A stretch of 64,000 nt of DNA from Rostrohypoxylon terebratum (lineage: Eukaryota; Ascomycota; Sordariomycetes; Xylariales; Hypoxylaceae), in the NCBI GenBank assembly GCA_022497145.1, contig MU385883.1:62001-126000 (forward strand), given 5' to 3'. How positions within the stretch are numbered: position 1 is the first letter of the stretch; each line of letters begins with the position of its first letter. Shown piece after piece: positions 1-11,823 of the stretch. The notes under the pieces were generated by a model. The model saw nothing but the letters and a program-made list of their open reading frames with translations. It was not told the DNA's origin and did no database searches. The position numbers and the translations under genes were made by a program.

Positions 1-3000
1 GTTCAGCGTAAGTTAGGAAACGGTTGACTAATTCCAGAAGACCCTTCGTCACGGATTTATTTTACGATGAGAAAATTCGCGGATTACTTGGTGCGCAGGT
101 GGCCATTCAATTTGTAAGATGGCGCCGCGGTACGTAGCTGTTTGTTCACGTTTACATCCGCTCATGCGGAGAGCCGTGCGAAGCTCGGTAGAGTGGTAGC
201 TAGGTCTCAGAACAATTGATTAAGAGGCGCAATAGCACCAAGAATGTTTCTTCGTGTCTTGGATCTGCAGCGCAATACTATGAACGGTTTTTGTCGCTGG
301 CCATCTGTTGTGCTACTAACGTGCTAGATTCGGACAGCCAGGTACGAAATCACCCCTGTCGGTTTATATGACGCCCTGTACAGCGATCACTCGAGCTACT
401 GTAACGCTTGTAGATCGGGGAATCGGAGCCGTCTTGGGGTCCTAGAGGCAGGTACTTCGTGCCTCGCATGAGAACCTTTAGAGTCGACGATTTGACGACT
501 AGAGTCTTGACCGACCGTTGACCGACCTACTGATTAGGGGAAAAGTTCAATACCAATGAGATTAATCTCGCCCATAGGTAGGTAACTCCAATGCCTGTTT
601 TGAAGAATACCTATGAGGTCCCGATGTGACATCGAAAAGAACCTTACATATGTTGAGGGAATGTATTCAAACGTACCCAGTTCTCCCTACATTTCCTATC
701 CTTATGAAGCTACGCAATGTAAGTACCTGGGGTAGCTACCATTTGACTTGTTAGTCAACGTAGTTGGTTGGTCTGTTTAATGTTGAGCGATGAGGCGTTT
801 ATTATAGCAGGTGAATGGACTCGCTTCATCTGCGGTGCTCGTTGACTTCTAAAGCGATTTCATAACCAACAACTTAAGAATCCCGTGACTGTATATGGAT
901 GTCGTGGAAAGTGGTGCAGAAATGGGTTTAATGTTTACCATTGATTATTGACGTAGCGGCGATCTCGTTACGGAACGGATATGTCTTGCTAAAAAAAAAA
1001 GTTTGCTGAAGCTGTTGGTTGGCCTCGTTTTCAGCTTGATTTAAAACCAAGCCTTCAGTGCCACGCGGCTGCTCGGTCGAATCGTATGATTATCGAAGCC
1101 GGAAGACAAGTTGCCCCTCTAAGCAATAGTTGATCAGGCGAAAAGTCAGGATCTTTACTGGTCGATCGGAACACCCTCAAGTGTAGTAAACACCAGCGGA
1201 ATGAGCTTGGTGACTAACGTGTCATCCAAGGTAGGATACAAGGTTAGTTTCTTCTGATGCGTTGCTGGTGACGTTTTGATTGATGAGCCAGAGGCTACAC
1301 AGGTTGTTCTAACTGCAGTCGGATGCCATCTCCATCGTCGCTGTCGACACACAACATGTCAGTTGTGCCACCTATACCCCATCCGCTTGGGATTTGGTAC
1401 TGCAACGTTCCGGAATGATAAGAGATGCTGTGCGCAGGCGCTGTGACTCAGTGGGTCCTGACAGATATTGTTCAGGTATAGATAGGCAAATACCAATGCC
1501 GTAGTCGTGGAATTATTGCGACATCAAAAATTCCATGAGGCGTCTTAACCAAATTGAGGAGTTGTGCGTGCAGTCGTCTCTTGAAGTCGCTGTTCCTTTT
1601 TAGAAGATGATCGTCCCTCCTCCAAAACGTGATTTGAGTGCTTAGCCTATTATACCGAGACGTATGCAAGTCATAGCGACTCGCTACCCTAAAGCCCGTC
1701 CCTACTAGATACCCAGGGTCCTAGGACCTAGGACCTATGTACCTATGCAAGATTTCCATGATATTCAAGGCAGCTTGATTGACGTAGCTCCCTCCTAGAA
1801 CACACCGCACTACGTGTAAGTGCCTTGATGAACTGATCACAAAGATCAAAGTTATCCTATAGGACCCAATCGGCTTCAATTCCTCCTGTACTTGTGTTCG
1901 GAACCAACCGGAACACAATACGATTTCAACTATCACGACGTAAATGAAAGTTGAGATGACATTGGTCCGTCGCTCGTCCGAAATCCTTCAATCTCTCTTG
2001 CGAAGACGTTCGAAGGATGGAAGGATGAACTAGAACGGAAATGCCAAATGCTTACGGGGCTATCCTACGGGAGTCGCCCGCTTCAGTCCTTATGGGGTAA
2101 ATCGAAGCCGCTCCGTAGCCGGTTGGATATCGGAAAATTGAATCTAGACCAAGGAGTCCCCTGGTATCGGCGTAACTGGCGAAAGCCGTCTACCGCCGAT
2201 TCGTTTATTTTGGAGGTCTGGCATTGCCCGGATCTCATCTCGTGACTCCTTTCATCGGGCCTTTGTTCATGTATAATTCATGATATAAGTCAGCCACCTC
2301 GGGCACTCGGAGAGACCGGGTTGAAGATTAGCTGTAACAACACACAACGCACAGCACACAACAATCATTTAGGTATATTACCTCGTCTGTTGATACCTGA
2401 TACCTGATGCCTGGTACCTTGTAGCCCAGTAGCACCGTTGGATAGGTAAGCTTGGTAAGCCCGAAGGAGGAAAAAGAAAAATGAAGCTTGGCAATATCCG
2501 CAGCTGACTAGGCCGGTGACCGGGTAGGTTGACAGACTGGCAAGTACCGCGTAGTTGTGCGTAGGTAATTTTGAATGAAGCAGCGTATACGATAGGACGT
2601 TATGATCAACGATGCCCTATTAGAGAAGGAGGATGCACATCGAGGTAACGGCCATGTCTTGGGTCATTGCAGGGTTTCGAGAGGTACAGATGCTGAGATG
2701 GTACAAATGGCACAGATTGATCGTTGTACAGATGTTCAGAGATGCTCGGGAGGCAAAACAGATTGCCAGATCAGGACCCGGGTACGTAGGTAAGACGCGT
2801 CTAAGGGATAATGGACGAATAGGCCAATTCCAACGGTCCATTAATACCCATTAATGTCCATATTGTCCATACCATGATCCCAATCTCACCGTTTTAATGA
2901 TTGATGATGCTTGATAGCTGTGCGAATAGTTGGCAGGATGACGAAATGATGTAATAGATGCAATGAGAAAGGTGAAAATTTTGACTCCAATGACCTTAAA

Positions 3001-4186
3001 TGGCCGAAATAGACCAAAGGTCCCAGTTAGTTGCAGCAGACTGCGGTTGCCTCGAGGTGCAGTTAGTTAATACTGGAGGTATGTATTGTACCTTCTTCAA
3101 CTGTTGGAGGAGCGCATTAGTGGTAGGTACGTGTACTATGTACGTGCTCAGGTGCATCGCAGCTTCAGCTCTTTACTAGGTAGTTGTATGGATGTACATA
3201 CATACAATACCTCGTAGGGTTCTGGAAAGGACGCCTGAGGCAAGCTGGCAAGTAGGCAGGTACAACTATCTGGGCAGTCAAGCAGTCAAGCCAGTTCACC
3301 TGGTTACGTGTAATTCAGAAGCTGTTGGAAGCTTCGATGCTTGAAAGCCTGGCTTTTCTGCGGTGCCACCTGCACATTAAGGCTTAGGTGTAATGTTGCA
3401 GGTGTAGCTGTAGCTGTAGCTGTGTAAATGTGTTCCAAATTCCAAGGTTCACCAAGGTTCAATTGATGTTGCTACATGTACATAGTGCCCATCGATGCGT
3501 TGTATCCAATCCAATCGCCCAGGCGTACTGTACATCAGAAATACGTATTGTATTATACCGGATTTAGGTATGATGCTCTTCTGAAAGTTCCATGGACATC
3601 CATAACCCCTACCCCTATGTATGCCATTCAGGGGTGTTTACGTACATGTACTGTACATCTTGTACCCCCCGGTACCTTCGTGGTTGACCAATGATGAGCT
3701 TGGTGGCGTTGAATTAAGCGGGTCAGTGTAGCCCCCCGTTTGTAGCTTCCCCATCCCTCGTCGTCGCCGCAAACTCGCTCCTGTCAAAAGTCTGGGCTTC
3801 TTATCCAATGATTCTCCCTTTGCTTGCCATTTTTCCCGTTTTCCCTCTGATCTTCTTCCTTCTTTGCATAGGAACCACAAGGAACCGTAGTGAACGACAG
3901 GGACCCTACTTAGCTTTGCCTAGCTCCAGCATCAGTAGGGTCGTCACGTATGCTGCAGCGACCCTGACGACCAACTTTTTTCAATTTGGTATAGTTCCTG
4001 GGTCTTTGGGGTCTTCTGGGAACCTCTAGGCCCTACTATGTATGTAGGACCTAGGTGCTTTCCAAGGTGCTTTTCCCAAGGTGCTTCAGGTGCTTCAGGT
4101 GCTTTAGTTCACTTTACTAGAGCACACCCCAAACTTGGCCCTTCTCCCCCCTGAAGGGGGCCAACCTTGGAAACTTCTTGGGGACC

Positions 4187-4198
4187 CTAACCCTAATT
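4187..4198 (+). repeat. two telomere-type CCCTAA units
   Basis: CCCTAACCCTAA is present, two units of the canonical fungal telomere repeat. Two units alone are likely to be chance or an interstitial remnant, and nothing else here looks subtelomeric. Confidence 0.35.
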
Positions 4199-5167
4199 GC
4201 CCTAAATTGTTCCCCAGCGAGCCAACGAACGCCTCATCGGGGCTCGTAAGGGTCTTTCTTCCGCCATGCGCTCATGCGCGAACACATGCATGGGCGACAT
4301 GGGCAGCATGGGGATATACATTTCTGCAGCCTCATCTTTGAAGAAATCGACATGATCATCGTCGTCGTCATACTACAATTTTTTTTTCCGCAGTTGAGAT
4401 GCCCAGATGCTCAGATGCCTCGCAGCTTCGCAGGGTCCCAGAAAAAAAACATCATTCCAACTGACATCGAACCCTTAGGGATCGCCGCCCTTGCTTACCT
4501 CCTTCGCCTTCTTGCATCTCTCTGCATCTTTCTCTACATTAGTTTTACATTAGATGACAAAGTGATCATCTTAGTCGGGTTTAGTCTTGCATTCTGCGTT
4601 TGATTTTCGCCTAAGCAGCTAAGCTCTCTTTCGCCAACTAGACCCTCCAATTCGAATCTGGTCCAAGAACCGGTAAGACGACAGGTCAATTTCTTTGCGT
4701 CTCTTTGCGTCATCGTCTTAGCCTTCTTAGAGCCGCCCTATACTGTTTCTGGGCAGCTCTCATGCGGAATATCCAAAATGTTCAACATGTACCGACAGGA
4801 CGGGGAAAAAAGAAAACATGTACCTATTTTTGTAATGGAAACGTAAAGGTATCGATATCCTCGATATCTCATCTCTTCCCCGTTGACCGTTGCCTGTTGC
4901 CCGTTCCCTGTTCCTTCATTCTTCATTCTTCGTTCTTCGTTCTTCAGGCCACGTCTTTTTTCGTCCACCATTCCATATGTAACTCCCTAAGTTCGTTGAA
5001 CCCTGCTCGGTACGGGACCAAGCCTCACAAGTGTGATCGGCCCCCCACAATGACTACATCTAGATCCTGTTGTCAAACCGACTGTACATGCCACAAGTGG
5101 CGGATCCTATGGTGTAGTTCTCGTGGTTCAGCTGCCGAGGGCCGGTTGCTGTAGCCTTCACTTTGTG

Positions 5168-5290
5168 ACCTAGTCACATATAATATATATTATTTTTTTA
5201 TTTTCTTTTTTTTTCTCCTATTTAATTTTGTATATAAATTTTTCTTATATTTATATACATATTTCCTTTTTATTTTAAATTGGTATTATT
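5168..5290. repeat. AT-rich low-complexity tract
   Basis: About 120 bases consisting almost only of A and T with long T runs, in contrast to mixed sequence on both sides. It could be a promoter-distal nucleosome-poor element or a remnant of AT-biased mutation. No coding potential is seen. Confidence 0.7.
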
Positions 5291-5803
5291 CCTCTTTGTA
5301 TCTCTTGTATTTCAAATAGCGACTTACAGCCTCCTTCCCCCCTTTCCCTCGACTTGAAAGTGGACTGGTCTAGACGGTCTGGTCGAAGGATATAATAAGA
5401 AAAGGGTATAGACAGGTTGTAAGCCTTCCCGAGTGGTATTAAAACCTTCGACGACCCGCCGTCTTCAACTCGAATCTAGACCTCGACTAGACCTTCTATC
5501 AACTTTAAAACTCTCCTTGATTGGCGTGCTGCGGGTCAATTCGATGTGGAGCATCAACGATACTTTAGACTGGTACGCTCGCTTCTTACTACTTAACGCA
5601 TACACTATCTTTCATCGACAACATTTCACGCATTAGGGTACAATATCTAGACTTTCCCCATTTCTTCCAACGGTTCGGTTCTGCTAGGTGTTACTAGACA
5701 CGTTCCTCAAGGACCTCTCCATCTGGGAAAGACGGCCGTCCGGAACTGTGTTGGATATACACTACCTATATTCGACGTGATCCACTATCACAAGCTTGAC
5801 GGC

Positions 5804-6568
5804 ATGGCATTCCATCCCCAGGGAGGTGGTGGACCTCCTGGCTTTCCAATGCCCTTCCAACCAACCCAGTCAAGGTCACCTCCCCATCCTTCGTCTTCCG
5901 GTGGAACGAGAGGGTTCGCACCTGAAATAAATCCCTCGGGGCCTTTTCTCCCATTTCAGGAATCTCAATTCGACATTCTCGAGTGGTACCCGCAATTTCA
6001 GTCCTGTGTCCGGTACTTTCTCGATCACGCGCAACATAGCGGGCCGGTGCAGGCTGTTGCCGCCTTCGTGAACATTCAATTGCCATTCCAGAGGCCGCTA
6101 CATCCCGTCATCTCGTCCAAGCATCCTGGGTCACCTCAGGCCGTACCGTCCCCTTCGTCAATCGCAGCGGGGAAGCTTCCAATGCCGGGCCATTCTCCTG
6201 TGGCGGTGTCCCTGACGCCGTACGTTCGGCGGCTGGTAGCAACGGGCCTAGATCTTCCCGGAGTATTGCACGGGTTCTTTGGAGACGATTGGCCGACAGG
6301 AATAGGTCACCTGCACGAAGTCGAGCGAAGGAATTTCCTCTTCGCTGCTAAGAGCGCTGGCTGGCTCAAGGTCAAATCCCAGTACGATATGCCGGGCGAC
6401 CAGAGCATTCCCTTTCTGCGGCCGCTGCAAAACGTGACGGAGAAAGAGATCGTCAACGCAGAGGCAAGCTGGAGTGAGTGGCTTGCCATGCAAGATTGGA
6501 TGGTCGGACCGCGCTCACCTGATGTCGACAGAGAAATGGCACTCCTTGTAAAGAGTGAAGATGTCTAA
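5804..6568 (+). CDS. conserved fungal protein of unknown function, 254 aa
   Basis: Single uninterrupted frame. The first ATG is at 5804; an in-frame GTG at 5777 is not a likely eukaryotic start. The first 55 residues are rich in Gly, Pro and Ser (PPGFPMPFQP), as in a disordered tail. After that comes a folded-looking segment with FDILEWYPQFQSCVRYFLDH at about 62-81. The C-terminal half contains VRRLVATGLDLPGVLHGFFG, then ERRNFLFAAKSAGWLKVK and SWSEWLAMQDWMVGPRSP near the end. I associate this Trp-rich layout with a family conserved in filamentous ascomycetes and sometimes labelled 'Ilp is an apoptosis inhibitor'. That label is from memory, unchecked, and not evidence of an anti-apoptotic role. 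There is no signal peptide or membrane segment, and no intron is needed. Confidence 0.8.
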   Translation: MAFHPQGGGGPPGFPMPFQPTQSRSPPHPSSSGGTRGFAPEINPSGPFLPFQESQFDILEWYPQFQSCVRYFLDHAQHSGPVQAVAAFVNIQLPFQRPLHPVISSKHPGSPQAVPSPSSIAAGKLPMPGHSPVAVSLTPYVRRLVATGLDLPGVLHGFFGDDWPTGIGHLHEVERRNFLFAAKSAGWLKVKSQYDMPGDQSIPFLRPLQNVTEKEIVNAEASWSEWLAMQDWMVGPRSPDVDREMALLVKSEDV

Positions 6569-7832
6569 TCTATGACAGTGGCATCGTAGCATACATATCC
6601 GTTGCAAACACCTCTAACCCCATCGAGCACGGCGATTTACTGAGGTATATTATATCGTACATACCTCGGGTACGAGATTGGTTTTTTTGGAAGCCGGCCA
6701 GATGCGGTGTTTTTCGGGGTGTGATTGGCGTACGGGATTTTTTTTCCTTTCATTTTACTGATCTAAAAGTGATCTTATTATTAGGTATCCTGAAGCAGCT
6801 AAGAATAGCCATTAGAGTGACTTGGGAGTCATAGGGTTAGATAGTTTAAGAAGTGGATTTTGCAGATGTGGCGGCTCACAATTATCCATAGGATGGACGG
6901 TGGGTTGTGGGAAATCTTCGATCAATCAAAAATTGGGTGTTACCTCAAAACGGGATAGACATTAATGTCATGTACCGTGGATCCTACATCATACCTCATA
7001 CCTCACGGTAGATGTGGTGGTTTCATGGGAATCGTGTGCCATAGCGACAAATCGAGGAATCAAACTTCAACGTCTATCATTGCATGTGACGGTTCGTCCG
7101 ATTCTTGGTAGGCTCGGACAATTAACGAGAATAAGGGGGGGGGGGGGAGAAGTTCCATATTGGCAAAAAATATCCATGCCATGACACTGGAGCCAGAGTT
7201 GAAAAAAACTACCCGCAGCAGGTACCGTATTGAATAGTACTACTATGTATGGAGGTGTGATCACATGGCCCAAGCTCCATTCCTTAGCTCTGCTAGCCCT
7301 TGGAGCTTTAGGTTTTGTTCTAGCCCTACCGAGCCCCTGGCTTGGCGTGAGCCTAGACTGGATTAGCGACAAGGAGCGATCAATTCGCTTAACCAGGCCT
7401 ACTATGTAGTACCTACCTACAGGCTGGGTAGGTATTGTACAATACCAGGCAAGCTTTGACAGGCTCAACCCGCCTATCGATAGAGGGTTCCTCTATGTCC
7501 AGAGCGTCCCAGTTTAAGGTTGTAGCGCTAAGGTTGCTAGAGTCGCTAAGAAAGCTAATCCCACCGTCTTTAGTAAAGATGATCAGCGAGAAACAGCGAC
7601 GTCAATTTTAATTTACCCAGTCACTTACTTCTAACTTCTAACAATGTCACTGTTTTTCAATTCTTCAGCCTCGTCATCTTTTTTTAACCATCAACTCGTG
7701 AATAAGTAGAAGTTTCTGCGTACATACTAATTACTAACTCAAAAGTATAAGCAGGTATAAGTCACCGACTATATGTACCCATATGTACCCAACAGACCTA
7801 ATCCTTCGAGCTCCTAAAAACACAATCCCAAG
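6569..7832. other. intergenic spacer, 5' region of MED5
   Basis: No gene seen. It contains a run of 13 G at 7135-7147 and CTACCTACAGGCTGGGTAGGT at about 7410-7430. The last 100-150 bases before 7833 are presumably the MED5 promoter and leader. Confidence 0.6.
7135..7147 (+). repeat. G13 homopolymer
   Basis: Thirteen consecutive G in a spacer. This is a mononucleotide microsatellite that could be length-variable between isolates. Confidence 0.9.
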
Positions 7833-10800
7833 ATGGAGATGGACGTAGATATGATGATGTCGGAACGCGTGCCCGAGACGGGACCTACACGCGGCCACAC
7901 ACAGTCGAGAATGGAATGGGCCAGGTTTCTCGATCGGTGTATTTCCACTCGCCTTGACTCAGACGTTTTCGAGAATTATATCACGCTGCTGTACTCGAAA
8001 CACCCGTTGCCTCCAGCTATCATAGCCGACATCTTTTTGAGACCTCAACCTGCGAACCACGAAAGCCTCGATCCCCGTATCCCACGTTATATCCATGTTC
8101 TTGCGTCGCGCAAGCTTATCGACACACCCTCCGTACTTAAGGCGCTATACAAATATTCTACCTCCCATGTTCAAGCTCAAAAGGCTCGCCATCCTCTCCC
8201 TGAGGACCCCGAAGACAAAGCTCCCATGAGATGGGGGAGCTCATATGCGTCTGAGGAGGTGATATTCTATCGCATCACCAAAGCTGTTGCTCTAGGAACT
8301 GGTATCGAGAACGCTGGTGATGCCCTGCAAATATGCAAGCTCATAGCTAAATGGATGACACTATTCACTCTGGCCTCGGAAGCATTCAACCACGAGGCCA
8401 TGGACCTGAACCAACTACACGGGGGCCACTTACAGAGCTCGCAATCCAGAGATGAAATGGAAGCAGCAAGGGCTGCGTTCGTAATGCTTTTATTGGGGAT
8501 TTGTGAAAACCAGACGGTTTTGAATGCTCTCAGCCGTCCGTTTGCCAAGAGTGCGTCAAAGCGTTGCAGATTCTCTCTGTACTTGCGTGAAGTTGACTGA
8601 ACTGACACCACGCTTAGATGCCCGGAGAGCTCTATCTGAGAGCCTGGCCAATTTTATTCCTTCTATCATACAGAGCGCGTCGCAGATAGCAACTCGGCTT
8701 GAGCAGTTTCGCACCGAGACTCTCGCTTCATTTGAACCAGTTGACAAGGACAAGGATACCGCCAACACCGTAATGGATGACCTCGAGTCAACTATGGCCC
8801 TCGAAAACTTCGTTGTCGCCGAGATGCCAAATGTCAATTCTCGAGCTGGCTTATATATATATTTAAATGCCAATGTAAGGTCCTCTCATATGATTTGATA
8901 CGGTAGGCTAATTCCACGAAGCTTGTTGGTCGGCCGCTTATCGACGACACTGCTCTCTTTAACTATCTTCATAATAGATATCAGGTACGCCATATTTTGG
9001 TATAATTCGTAAGATAGTCACTTACACCTAGAGCAGGGAGATATCCAGTCCACCACGATTGACCTTATCCTGGCCTCTTTTGATATTCTTGCGAATGCAG
9101 TATTTCGTAATGAAGGCCAACAGGCTACCCACGTCCTTCGATCATATTTGATTAATAAGTTGCCTTTACTTTTGGTAACTTTGTCAACATCTATGTATCC
9201 TCCGTTGTCAGCACAGTTCTGTATCACTGAGGCGCTCAATCAGGTCGACACCAACGCGTTCCCCACACTATCTGCCATGTTTGATGATACAACGAATAAC
9301 AATAACACATTTACGGATAGTGTTCGACAGGATTTTTGTTTCGCTTGCTGTCTCCATGGTTTGATTCCGGAGTCAAGCATTGAGGGTCTGCTCGGCGAAA
9401 TAACTTACCAAACTCTGCCAATTGCGGGTAGATACGTCAAAGAACAGCTAGTTGAGGACTGCATCAGTGACCCCGAACGGATTCCTAAGCTGATAGGCGA
9501 ATTGGACAATATGGATGGCAACGTTGGGGCAGCTTGCCAGGCTTTAGCAGAGGTGATCAGTCGCTTGTGTCATAACAAGGAGACCATGACTTTGAAGCTT
9601 CTCTGCAGTCAGCTTGCCAAGAAACCACTGTCGCTAGACGTAATGCTTCTTTTCGAAAAACCGATTACCATATTACATCCCCTCTGCGAGTTACTTGAAA
9701 ATTGGCGGTACGAAGAAGACCAGGGCGAGTATCAACCAGTTTACGAAGAGTTCGGGTCCGTGCTTCTTCTAGTTCTGGCATTCATCTACCGTTACAATCT
9801 TTCTCCCATGGATCTTGGAATTCGTTTCGATTCATTTGTGGCTAAGTTATTGGACGTGAGCCAGCTTAACAAGCCGCTGGAGGAACTAACAGAGCAGGAA
9901 AACCACCACCTCGGAGGATGGATTCATGGTCTTTTTGATACTGAATCCGGTGGTCTTGCGGATGAATTACTATCATCATGTCCCCCACAAAACTTTTACC
10001 TACTTGTCCCGACGCTATTCCACCAGATTGTGCTTGCCGCCTGTACTAATTATATTGACGAAGAGAGCCTCAAAACTGGTGTTGAATGTAAGTTCCAATA
10101 TTGTACGACGTTAAGCGCTATATATTAACAACGTAACTAGACCTCGTGAACACATTTCTGCTCCCATCTCTCGTGCCGGCTATCCTGTATATGTCGAATC
10201 AGCTCTGGATAGAGCTTAACATTAATCACAATGCGGAACAGAAGTCAGTCCTAAAGATTTTGCAATTGATCCTCTTGACTAAGCAGGGATCTACCGAATC
10301 CCAGGCGATGTTGGCTTCAGTTGTGAATATAATCGCGATACCATTGGAGTATGGATTGAGATCATATTCAAGATTCGACCCCAAAAGTCCAGTGATCGAA
10401 CCTTTGCTTAAGGCAATGAGGGATAGCCTTCGGCTCTCGCGGCGGACGGCCAGTGCTGCGAATAACGAGCTAGAGGCGTGGACCCAAACGGCAAATGGCG
10501 GACTTGCACAGTTGATCCGACACATGATACAAGGATTTGTGACATGGAGTGCTCATCCAGGCCTGAATGTCATGCCGACTTCCTACACCCACCGGCAAGT
10601 ACTGGTGGCGTTGAAGATGCACGGCGCGAGGCGATTTCTCTATACCATATTGGAAGAGGTCAAGTCGCACACGGAAGCCGGCCACGGAAGCATCGCACAT
10701 GACGTAGCCACGGCCCTGATCTGCGCCCCCGACGTAACCAACATGCCGCCGCCTGGGGAAACCGCGCTGATGGTGGACTCCTCGAACCATCCGATGGTGC

Positions 10801-11210
10801 CGCCACAACTGAGGATCTCGCTTCGCGCGGCGCTCAAGGCCGAGGCGGAAGATTGCAAAACCATCCACAAGACAGATCCGATGATGGCTGAGATCATCGT
10901 CCGCCTGTACCGCAAGGTCGGGGCGCAGATGCATATGCCCCCGTCCACCGAGTCCATGCTGCAAGGCGAGCTGGATAACCTAGGGCTAGGGGAGAACGCG
11001 GCGGCGCTTGGAGATGCATTGGCTGCGGCTGCTCAGAACGACGGCTTGGCGGACGAGGCGAACATGAACCTGGACCTTGGTGGCGGAAGCGATATGGGAC
11101 ATCTTGGCGATTCGGGTCACGGACTCGACTTCTCAAGCGCCGATGATATGTTTGGTGACCTTACGAGCGGCGCCGCTGCTAACTTGTTGGATAGCTGGGA
11201 TATGTCCTAG
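7833..11210 (+). CDS. MED5: Mediator complex subunit 5 (Nut1), 1052 aa
   Basis: Tail-module subunit of Mediator, the nuclear coactivator that links transcription factors to RNA polymerase II. Five exons join in phase: 7833-8550, 8618-8874, 8922-8984, 9037-10087 and 10141-11210. Junctions restore smooth protein: FAK/N/ARRALSESLANF, LNA-N/LVGRPLIDD, NRYQ/GDIQSTT and VE/Y/LVNTFLLPSLVPAI. Branch-like CTGAC and CTAAC motifs precede acceptors. The helical, largely hydrophobic body (for example DLILASFDILANAVFRNEGQ) and the acidic-hydrophobic C-terminus ending LTSGAAANLLDSWDMS match fungal Med5. The length of about 1050 aa fits the family. The C-terminal 60 residues are Gly/Asp-rich and probably disordered. 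ATG at 7833 is chosen because MEMDVDMMMSE leads directly into the conserved segment. No signal or membrane segment is seen. Exon joins are my inference. Confidence 0.9.
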
Positions 11211-11823
11211 CCGACCTCGAGTTTCCCGAGTAACGTTTTACTGTGTTACTGTTTTACTGGCAGGGGCGGGAATGGCGTTTATGTTTCTTGGGAAAGGTCC
11301 CTGGAAATCGGTTGGGTGAGCTCACGTTCTGGGAGGAAGCGATGAAAAAGCGATATTAGTATCCTCTCAAGTACTTACATACGTAACCCTACCTTTGAGG
11401 TTGTGGTTGGGCTTTATAGTATTGAATTATAGCGGATTACTTGGATTTGAACTACTGATCATCATTGTAAGGACCTAGTCTTCGTTACTCAGTATCCATT
11501 TAGCAGATCCACGGTCAAAAAGCGCTGAACTAATTGAATTATTCCCGTAGCTCGCTTCGGAAGGGTACATAGCATGTAGGTCCGTCCACCTAGTGGATAG
11601 CATTACGACGACGCTATCCCCCAGCACGCAATTGAACCCCTGTGATTGATCATCGGAGAATAGATCGTTGATTAGATAAGCGTGCAGACGGCTGCTTTTG
11701 CTTTTTATGATGCAATCCATAGGTATCAATTAGAATGAATATCGTTGCTTCCGATCGAAGTTCGTGTTCATTCTTGAATTATCGTGGTGTTGAGAGAGGG
11801 TCGCTCTTCTGAATTCACTCAAG

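Larger units (their letters stand above)
1..5803. other. gene-free left flank
   Basis: I see no supportable gene on either strand in this stretch. Open frames are all under 150 codons, lack recognisable domains and have no plausible spliced continuation. The region holds short simple repeats, an AT-rich tract at 5168-5290 and a CT-rich stretch around 4865-4950. Pyrimidine-rich sequence near 5300-5750 may be the leader and promoter of the next gene. It may contain decayed sequence or an unrecognised orphan or RNA gene. Confidence 0.6.

Noticed and set aside
4187..4198. Subtelomere hypothesis from CCCTAACCCTAA
   Set aside because: Only two units, not at an end, with housekeeping genes following; chance is enough to explain it.
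4640..4670. TTCGAATC resembling a tRNA T-loop
   Set aside because: No flanking T-stem pairing and no A-box at the proper distance, so a tRNA is not supported.
4705..5154. 149-codon open frame in the left flank
   Set aside because: Mixed composition, no domain, no supporting neighbour or splice pattern, and CT-rich repeats inside it.
7067..7468. 133-codon minus-strand frame upstream of MED5
   Set aside because: Includes the G13 run read as poly-Pro and TAGGTA motifs; no domain seen.
10470..10964. 164-codon minus-strand frame over MED5 exon 5
   Set aside because: Lies wholly within conserved MED5 coding sequence and shows no domain.
11449..11461. GGATTTGAACTAC shared with 41056-41068
   Set aside because: Thirteen-base matches are expected by chance in 64 kb, and the flanks are unrelated.
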